Of a DNA stretch of 64,000 bases, positions 58,690 to 64,000 are shown in pieces. The DNA is from CALAED01 sp036378315. Lineage in GTDB: Bacteria; Actinomycetota; Actinomycetes; Streptosporangiales; Streptosporangiaceae. The stretch's first letter is position 1. Each line of letters starts with the position of its first letter. A program made the position numbers and the translations under genes. The DNA lies in contig DASUWU010000145.1 of assembly GCA_036378315.1 (NCBI GenBank), forward strand, positions 1 to 64,000, read 5' to 3'. The notes beneath the pieces were generated by a model that had not been told where the DNA came from, did not search any database, and worked only from the letters and a program-made list of their open reading frames with translations.

Positions 58690-60564
58690 ATGGCAGAACA
58701 ACTTGAACCCCGCGGGCTCATGCGCGAGATCGGCGACCTGGCATCACGCCTCACCGAGCTCCAGCAGGCCGCCGCCATGCCACAGTCCGACGCACGGGTG
58801 ACGCTCGACGCCGCGCTGGTCGAGCTCGAGCTCGCCGTGTCCGCGCTCAACACCGTGGGGATCAGCCGCACCGCCGAGGACGGCCAGAACCAGACGGCCG
58901 ACACCGAACGGCGGGTGCTGCGCACGGTCTTCCAGGACGCGCCGGTGCCGTTGTTCGTGCTCGACCGCGACGGCACGGTCCGCCGGGTGAACCGGCAGGC
59001 CGCCGCGCTGCTCGACACCACATCCGGGTACGTGGCCGGCAAGCCCTTCACCGTCTTCTGCGATCTGCCCACGAGGGCGGCGCTGCGCTCGCAGCTGGCG
59101 GGCGTGGTGCGCACAGGTCGCCGGCGCCGCGCGGTGGTGCGCTTCCTCGCCAAGCAGTCGCCCGTCACCGCGACGGTCACGCTGGCCAGGGTGTGGATCA
59201 AGGGCGAGCCCGATCCGCTCGTGGTCGCGGTCGCGGCACCCCACGAGGGCCAGGTCTGGGGAGCGCCCCCCGCCGAGGAGCCGCGCGCGGCCGACGACGC
59301 CGTCGCGCGGGTCGTGCACCGCATGGACGTCCTGTCCAGCGCCATCGAGCTGCTCCTCGACGAGCCGGCGTTCAGCGAGGCGGTGGCCACCAGGCGGTGC
59401 GCCAGGTTGCTCGCGGCCGAGCTGGCGGAATGGGTGATCATCGATCTCGCGACCGACGAAGGCCTGCGCCGGCAGGTCGTCATCGGTCCCGACGACGAGC
59501 GCAGCCGCGAGATCGCCCGGGCGGTCGAGGCCGTCGAGCCGGCGGCCGGCACCCTGCCGGAGACCGTGCACCGCACCGGGCAGTCCACGCTGCACGCGCA
59601 CGTCGAGGACCTCGACGTGCTCGGCGCGACGCCGGACGGCATGGCGGTGTGCGGCCTGCTGGGCGGCACCTCGGTCATGAGCGTCCCGATCGACGCCGGC
59701 GACCGCGGTCTGGGCGTGGTGACGCTGACCGGCACCGGCGAGCACGGCCCGTTCGACCTCATGGACCTGGGCGTGGTCGAGCGGATGGCCCGCTTCCTCG
59801 CGCTGGTCATCCGGGCCTCGCGGCAGTACCACCGGCGTGCCGCGGTCGCCGACACGCTGCAGTCCAGCCTGCTGCCCAAGCGGCTGCCCGCCATCCCGGA
59901 GCTCGCGCTCGACGCCCGTTACATGGCGGCCACCCGCGGCATGGAGGTCGGCGGCGACTTCTATGACGTGTTCAGGACGCCGACCGGCTGGGGCTTCGTG
60001 CTCGGCGACGTGTGCGGCAAGGGCGAGGAGGCGGCGGCCGTCACCGCGACCGCCAGGCACGGCGTCCGGCTGCTGTCGCGGTGGCAGGGCAAGCCGAGCG
60101 AGGTGCTCACCATGGTCAACGAGGCGTTGCTCGACGAGGACCGCTTCGTCACCGCGGTGCTGGCCTGCGCCGAGGAGCGCGAGCGCGGGCTCGGCGTCAC
60201 GCTGGCCACCGCCGGCCACCAGCCCGCGATCCTGATCCGCAGGGACGGCGTCATCAGGACGATGAGCGGCGGCGGGTTGCCGCTCGGCCTGTTCGACGAC
60301 TTCGAGCCGGCCGTCGAGTCGCTCGAGCTCGACGAGGGCGACACGTTGCTCCTGCACTCCGACGGGGTGCTCGACGCGTGCGACCTCACCCGCGAGCGGT
60401 TCGGCCACGAGCGGCTGATCGAGGTGCTCGCGCAGCAGAGCACCCGGCCGCTGAACGAGATCCTGATCGCCGTCGAGCAGGCGCTGCTGGACTTCTGCGA
60501 CGGGGACATCTCCGACGACATCTCGATCCTCGCCCTCCGGGTGCTGACGAAGGGCTTCGGCTAG
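58690..60564 (+). CDS. PAS-GAF-PP2C phosphatase (RsbU/SpoIIE-like)
   Basis: A 624-residue cytoplasmic protein. A coiled-coil start (about 8-55) and a PAS domain (about 75-180, DAPVPLFVLDRDGTVRRVN) come first. A GAF domain follows (about 205-375), with TSVMSVPIDAGDRGLGVVTL. The PP2C domain (about 395-620) has VGGDFYDVFRTPTGWGFVLGDVCGKG, ATAGHQPAILIR, LLLHSDGVLDACD and SDDISILALRV, with all metal-binding aspartates present. It dephosphorylates an anti-anti-sigma factor, activating a stress sigma factor. ATG at 58690 has AAGGAG 8 nt upstream. It follows the GAF-ANTAR gene by 81 bp. Confidence 0.94.
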   Translation: MAEQLEPRGLMREIGDLASRLTELQQAAAMPQSDARVTLDAALVELELAVSALNTVGISRTAEDGQNQTADTERRVLRTVFQDAPVPLFVLDRDGTVRRVNRQAAALLDTTSGYVAGKPFTVFCDLPTRAALRSQLAGVVRTGRRRRAVVRFLAKQSPVTATVTLARVWIKGEPDPLVVAVAAPHEGQVWGAPPAEEPRAADDAVARVVHRMDVLSSAIELLLDEPAFSEAVATRRCARLLAAELAEWVIIDLATDEGLRRQVVIGPDDERSREIARAVEAVEPAAGTLPETVHRTGQSTLHAHVEDLDVLGATPDGMAVCGLLGGTSVMSVPIDAGDRGLGVVTLTGTGEHGPFDLMDLGVVERMARFLALVIRASRQYHRRAAVADTLQSSLLPKRLPAIPELALDARYMAATRGMEVGGDFYDVFRTPTGWGFVLGDVCGKGEEAAAVTATARHGVRLLSRWQGKPSEVLTMVNEALLDEDRFVTAVLACAEERERGLGVTLATAGHQPAILIRRDGVIRTMSGGGLPLGLFDDFEPAVESLELDEGDTLLLHSDGVLDACDLTRERFGHERLIEVLAQQSTRPLNEILIAVEQALLDFCDGDISDDISILALRVLTKGFG

Positions 60565-60941
60565 GCTGAAGGGCCCTGCGCGAAGCCGCAGGTGAGAAGC
60601 TTTTTCTGGGCAACCGTGTTTGGATGTCCGTTTCACCGGAAAAGCGAATAGATAACCGTGCCTACGACGCAGGCACAACTTCGAGTTGGCAGGCGCAGCC
60701 TGTCCGAACCCCCCGGAGTTGTGCGTGCGTACCCAGGTTCCGGCAGCATCCCGGCGGCCGTCGGCCGTCAGCCCGGGCCCATCACGGTGTGCGTCGCCGC
60801 TCCGCGGAATCCCTCGAGACCAAATAGCGCGCGCCTCGTCGCGCGTGTCCTCGATACCTGACACCGGCCGGGCGCGGACGCGCCCCGCGGGCCTCCCCGC
60901 TCCCCGGCCGGGCTCCAATTTCGGACCGCTTGGAGCGTTCA
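60565..60941. other. Intergenic region between PP2C and GT4 genes
   Basis: The 377-bp gap holds the terminator at 60575-60605 and then plain sequence up to the GT4 ribosome site (GGAG, 60932-60935). Overlapping small frames on plus near 60624-60861 lack codon bias and family matches. I see no palindrome or recognisable RNA. Confidence 0.6.
60575..60605 (+). terminator. Hairpin terminator after PP2C gene
   Basis: CCTGCG pairs with CGCAGG across CGAAGC, followed after 8 nt by TTTTT. It lies 10 bp after the PP2C stop codon. The gap between stem and T-tract makes it a moderate candidate. Confidence 0.65.
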
Positions 60942-62132
60942 ATGAAGATCGCCATGGTTTCGGCCAATGCCAGCCCCCTCGCCGCCCCGACCGGCCTTGA
61001 CGGCGGGCAGGACGTCCATGTAGCCGAGCTCGCGCGCGAGCTCGGCGCGCAGGGTCACCACGTGATCGTCTATACCCACAAGAGCGCCCCCGACCTGCGG
61101 GGCCGCGTTCGCCTGGGCCCGGGCGTCACCGTCGAGCACATCCCGGCAGGACCCGCGCGATCGCTCTCGGCGTCGGAGCTGGCCTCCCATGCCGCGGAGT
61201 TCGGCCGCCACCTGGCCGGCCGCCTCACCCACGACCGCCCGGATGTGATCCACGCCCACTCGTGGGTGAGCGGCCTGGCCGTGCTCGCGGCCCGGCAGGC
61301 GGACCCGGGCTCGTCCGACGTACCGGTCGTGCAGAGCCTCTACGGGCTGGCCCGCAGGCCGGGCCCGCGCCGGCGGCTGGAGGCGGCGCTCGCCAGGTCG
61401 GCCGCCGCCGTGACGACGAACGGTACCCCGGAAGCGGACGCCCTCATCCACAGCGGCGTCCCCCGCCAGGCCATCCAGGTCGTGCCCGACGGCGTCGACG
61501 TGGACAGGTTCACCCCGGAAGGCCCCGCGTACGCCCGCAGCGAGGCTCCGCGGCTGCTGGCGCCCACGCTCTCGCCGCGCGCGGTCGCGACCACCATCGC
61601 CGCGCTGGCCTGGATCCCCGATGCCGAGCTCGTGGTGGCCGGCGGACCCCCGCGGGAGGAAGTCGACGACGATCCGAACGTGCGCAGGCTGCGTGAACTG
61701 GCCGGCAAGGCCGGCGTGGCCGACCGGGTCACCTTCCTCGGCCGCGTCGCCCGCAAGGATATGCCGCGGCTGCTGCGCTCGGCGGATCTCGTCGTGTGCG
61801 CGCCGCCCGACGGCCCCGCGGACCGTGCCCCGCTCGAGGCCATGGCCTGCGGCGTGCCCGTCGTCACCACGCCGAGCAGCGGGCAGGCCGAGATGGTCAT
61901 CGACAAGGTGACCGGGGTGCACGTCTCGCCCGGCAGGCCGGCCGACATGGCCAAGCGGATCCGCGACCTGCTGTCCGACGGGACGCTGCGCACGGCGTAC
62001 GGCATCGCCGCCGCCGACCGCGCGCGGTCGCGCTACTCATGGGACCGCATCGGCCGCGAGACCGTGCGGGTGTTCGAGCGGGTGACCGGCCGCGAAGAGG
62101 TGCCGGCTCCGGTGCTCGAGCCCCTCGGCTGA
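60942..62132 (+). CDS. GT4-family glycosyltransferase
   Basis: A 396-residue GT-B enzyme. The N-terminal domain starts MVSANASPLAAPTGLDGGQDVHVAELARELGAQGHHV, the typical acceptor-loop GGQ motif. VVPDGVDVDRFTP links the domains, and the donor domain contains LAPTLSPRAVATTIAAL, VTFLGRVARKDMPRLL and APLEAMACGVPVVTTP with the E-x7-E-like donor site. It transfers a sugar from a nucleotide donor with retention. ATG at 60942 has GGAG 6 nt upstream. Acceptor unknown; possibly surface glycan or secondary metabolite. Stands alone between terminators. Confidence 0.92.
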   Translation: MKIAMVSANASPLAAPTGLDGGQDVHVAELARELGAQGHHVIVYTHKSAPDLRGRVRLGPGVTVEHIPAGPARSLSASELASHAAEFGRHLAGRLTHDRPDVIHAHSWVSGLAVLAARQADPGSSDVPVVQSLYGLARRPGPRRRLEAALARSAAAVTTNGTPEADALIHSGVPRQAIQVVPDGVDVDRFTPEGPAYARSEAPRLLAPTLSPRAVATTIAALAWIPDAELVVAGGPPREEVDDDPNVRRLRELAGKAGVADRVTFLGRVARKDMPRLLRSADLVVCAPPDGPADRAPLEAMACGVPVVTTPSSGQAEMVIDKVTGVHVSPGRPADMAKRIRDLLSDGTLRTAYGIAAADRARSRYSWDRIGRETVRVFERVTGREEVPAPVLEPLG

Positions 62133-62148
62133 GCCGAGGGCGGCGCCG

Positions 62149-62177
62149 GCCGCCGCGGCCGCACCGGCCGCGGCGGC
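62149..62177. terminator. Bidirectional hairpin terminator
   Basis: Perfect 13-bp stem GCCGCCGCGGCCG with its complement, loop CAC. It lies between the convergent stops at 62132 and 62193. No T-tract. Confidence 0.8.
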
Positions 62178-62192
62178 GGCGGCGGTCTGCGA

Positions 62193-63641
62193 TCAGTACG
62201 CGCGCCCGAAGATCAGCCGCTTGCCGTACGCGCTCGGCCGCCCGCAGCGCACGCAGACACCGGCCTCCTCCGGCCCGTCGGAGGGGATGCAGCGCGGGGT
62301 GGCCGCGGTGTCGGCCTTGATGTCGTCCTCGCACTCGGGCCGGCCGCAGTGGAAGGCGACCGCCCAGCCGCCGGCGACCTGCGCGACGAACTCGTCCCAG
62401 GTGTCCACCCTGCGGGTGTGCTCGTCGCGGAAGGCCTCGGCGCGGGCGAACAGGAATGACTGGAAGTCCTCCAGGATCCCGGGGAGCAGCTCGGCCGCCC
62501 GCGCCAGCGGGATCTGCTCCTTGCCCTGGCCCTCGGTCGTCGGCAGCCGGCGGGCGAGCGTGACCGACTCCGCCTCGAGGTCGCGCGGCCCGAGCTCGAG
62601 CCGGACCGGCACGCCCCGCATCTCCCAGTCGTTGAACTTGAATCCCGGCGACAGTTGAGGCCGGTTGTCGTCGACGTGCACCCTGATGCCGGCGGCGGCG
62701 AGCGCGGCGCCGAGCTCCCGGGCCGCGACGGCGGTCCGCTCGCCCTGCTCGCCGCGTCCGATCGGCACGATCACGACCTGGTACGGCGCGATGCGCGGTG
62801 GCAGCACCAGGCCCTTGTCGTCGCCGTGGGTCATGATGACGCCACCGATCACCCTGGTGCTCAGCCCCCAGGACGTGGTGTGCGCCAGGGTGAGCCGGCC
62901 GGACTCGTCCTGGTACTGGATCTCGAAGGCCTTGGCGAAGTTGGTGCCGAGGTAGTGCGAGGTGCCGCTCTGCAGCGCACGGCCGTCCCGCATCATGGCC
63001 TCGATGGTGTAGGTGCGGACCGCGCCGGCGAACCGCTCCCCCGGGGTCTTCTCGCCCTCCACCACGGGCATGGCGCCCAGGCCACGGGCAAGGCCGGCGT
63101 AGGCGCCGAGCGCCCACATCGTCTCGCGCATCGCGTCGGCCTCGTCCACGTGCGCGGTGTGGCCCTCTTGCCAGAGGAACTCGGTCGTCCGCAGGAACAT
63201 GCGCGGGCGCATCTCCCAGCGGACCACGTTGGCCCACTGGTTGAGCAGCAGCGGCAGGTCGCGGTGGGAGTCGATCCAGCGGGCCATGTACTCGCCGATG
63301 ACGGTCTCCGACGTGGGCCGGACGATCAGCGGCTCCTCGAGCTCCTTGCCGCCGGCGACGGTCACCACGGCGAGCTCGGGAGAGAAGCCCTCGACGTGCT
63401 CGGCCTCGCGCTTGAGGTAGGACTCCGGGATGAACATCGGGAAGCAGGCGTTCTGATGGCCGGCCTCCTTGATGCGCGCGTCCAGGTCGGCCTGGATGAG
63501 CTCCCACATCCGGTAGCCGTACGGCCGGATGACCATCGTGCCCCGCACCGGACCGCGGTCGACCAGCTCGGCGCGGATGACGACCTCGTTGTACCAGGCG
63601 GAGAAATCTTCGCTCTGCGGCGTGACACCTTCGCGACTCAC
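62193..63641 (-). CDS. proS: Prolyl-tRNA synthetase, archaeal/eukaryotic-type (ProS3)
   Basis: A 482-residue class II synthetase that charges tRNA-Pro. The short length without the bacterial editing insertion, and C-terminal zinc cysteines (FHCGRPECEDD then CVRCGRPSAYGKRLIFG) show the ProS type 3 form. Motif 1 GTMVIRPYGYRMWELIQ, motif 2 MRPRMFLRTTEFLWQEGHTAH and motif 3 (RLELGPRDLE in the anticodon-binding part) are clear. The start is GTG at 63641, without a strong ribosome site. Many actinomycetes carry both this and a bacterial-type ProS. It ends at the terminator at 62149-62177; YceI gene lies upstream on the same strand. Confidence 0.95.
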   Translation of the reverse strand: MSREGVTPQSEDFSAWYNEVVIRAELVDRGPVRGTMVIRPYGYRMWELIQADLDARIKEAGHQNACFPMFIPESYLKREAEHVEGFSPELAVVTVAGGKELEEPLIVRPTSETVIGEYMARWIDSHRDLPLLLNQWANVVRWEMRPRMFLRTTEFLWQEGHTAHVDEADAMRETMWALGAYAGLARGLGAMPVVEGEKTPGERFAGAVRTYTIEAMMRDGRALQSGTSHYLGTNFAKAFEIQYQDESGRLTLAHTTSWGLSTRVIGGVIMTHGDDKGLVLPPRIAPYQVVIVPIGRGEQGERTAVAARELGAALAAAGIRVHVDDNRPQLSPGFKFNDWEMRGVPVRLELGPRDLEAESVTLARRLPTTEGQGKEQIPLARAAELLPGILEDFQSFLFARAEAFRDEHTRRVDTWDEFVAQVAGGWAVAFHCGRPECEDDIKADTAATPRCIPSDGPEEAGVCVRCGRPSAYGKRLIFGRAY

Positions 63642-63659
63642 GGACGCGAGGGTACCCGC

Positions 63660-64000
63660 TCAGGCGGCCTGCGCGGGCAGGGTGAGGTCGAAGGAGACCT
63701 CGACGTCATCGGCGAGCTTGAGGGCGCCGAAGAACGCCGAGTAGGGCTTGATGCCGAACCGGGACTGCGTGACGGTGGCGCTGCCGCGCACCCGGCCGCC
63801 ACCCGCGCCGTCGACCGCTCCGCGCACGGTGACCGGTTGGGTGACGTCACGGATGGTCAGCTCGCCTTCGATGACGAACGCCTCCGGCGTACCCCGTACG
63901 CGCGTCGACCGGAAGGTGATCGTCGGATGCCGTTCGGTGTGGAGGATCTCCTGCCGGACGACCCGCTGGATCTCGGCGCGGTCGCCGTCGGTCAGCGGCT
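63660..64000 (-). CDS. YceI-family protein (N-terminus beyond right edge)
   Basis: The last 112 residues of a YceI-family beta-barrel protein; the start lies beyond base 64000. Visible signature is VTQSRFGIKPYSAFFGALK, then LADDVEVSFDL at the end, and TFRSTRVRG and GELTIRDVTQPVTV before it. YceI proteins bind long isoprenoid lipids, such as polyprenyl or ubiquinone-like molecules, often in the periplasm, though actinobacterial ones are commonly cytoplasmic. It stops 18 bp before the proS start on the same strand, so the two genes may share a transcript. Confidence 0.93.
   Translation of the reverse strand, partial: PLTDGDRAEIQRVVRQEILHTERHPTITFRSTRVRGTPEAFVIEGELTIRDVTQPVTVRGAVDGAGGGRVRGSATVTQSRFGIKPYSAFFGALKLADDVEVSFDLTLPAQAA

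Noticed and set aside
60624..61000. Small overlapping frames on plus between PP2C and GT4 genes
   Set aside because: Three frames overlap, none has a ribosome site or family match.
1..64000. Mobile elements, CRISPR arrays, tRNA or rRNA genes
   Set aside because: No transposase, integrase, spaced direct-repeat array, cloverleaf or rRNA-like sequence was seen by reading; a tRNAscan or CRISPR search would settle it.

Overview
The window is chromosomal DNA from a very GC-rich filamentous actinomycete. The evidence is strong G/C bias at third codon positions, frequent GTG starts, many ATGA/GTGA stop-start overlaps, XRE/DUF397 and SAM-methyltransferase (DUF574) families, an ANTAR protein, ESX-type accessory genes and abundant secreted glycosidases. 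The mix best fits Streptosporangiaceae, Thermomonosporaceae or Streptomycetaceae; the genus cannot be fixed from this DNA. No rRNA, tRNA, CRISPR array, insertion sequence, integrase or phage gene was recognised, so it reads as a stable chromosomal arm.

Layout. 1-10.6 kb: three ABC exporter units. The first is divergent from a PadR regulator across an 8-bp-arm operator palindrome. The second is an operon ATPase > permease > secreted YncE/phosphoesterase. The third is a NatA/NatB-like pair. 10.6-14.4 kb: ECF sigma factor with an SRPBCC protein, divergent from an FAD oxidoreductase, then two small exported proteins. 14.5-19.7 kb: sugar-use locus with a discoidin/beta-helix protein, a ROK regulator and a GH1 beta-glucosidase, with AT-rich operator-like sites. 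19.7-23.4 kb: DUF574 methyltransferase, then a class III nucleotidyl cyclase translationally coupled to a NhaA antiporter fused to a DsbA-like domain. 23.4-24.7 kb: about 1.3 kb with no convincing gene but several palindromes, leading into a secreted GH3 beta-glucosidase. 26.9-31.9 kb: two convergent NarL-type two-component systems.

31.9-40.0 kb: the most distinctive locus. GtrA, a processive GT2 synthase, a GT39 glycosyltransferase and a membrane-anchored protein with four IPT-like repeats form one operon. It is divergent from a GH6 glucanase, a stunted receiver protein and a GH5 glucanase. Together they look like a machine that makes, exports or anchors, and trims a beta-glucan-like surface polymer.

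40.1-48.5 kb: mostly metabolic genes (LldD-type dehydrogenase, MmcQ/YjbR, stand-alone LigD polymerase domain, PQQ-type sugar dehydrogenase, LamG protein, PLP enzyme, GT-C mannosyltransferase-like protein). 48.6-54.4 kb: lipoprotein, DUF397/XRE pair, RsbW-like ATPase and a large secreted M14 carboxypeptidase. 54.5-57.2 kb: three-gene ESX-accessory module (DUF6177, small protein, EspI/MinD-like ATPase) without the secretion machine. 57.4-60.6 kb: CBS, GAF-ANTAR and PAS-GAF-PP2C signalling genes. 60.9-64.0 kb: GT4 glycosyltransferase, prolyl-tRNA synthetase and the 3' part of a YceI gene. Strong perfect hairpins lie between most convergent genes.
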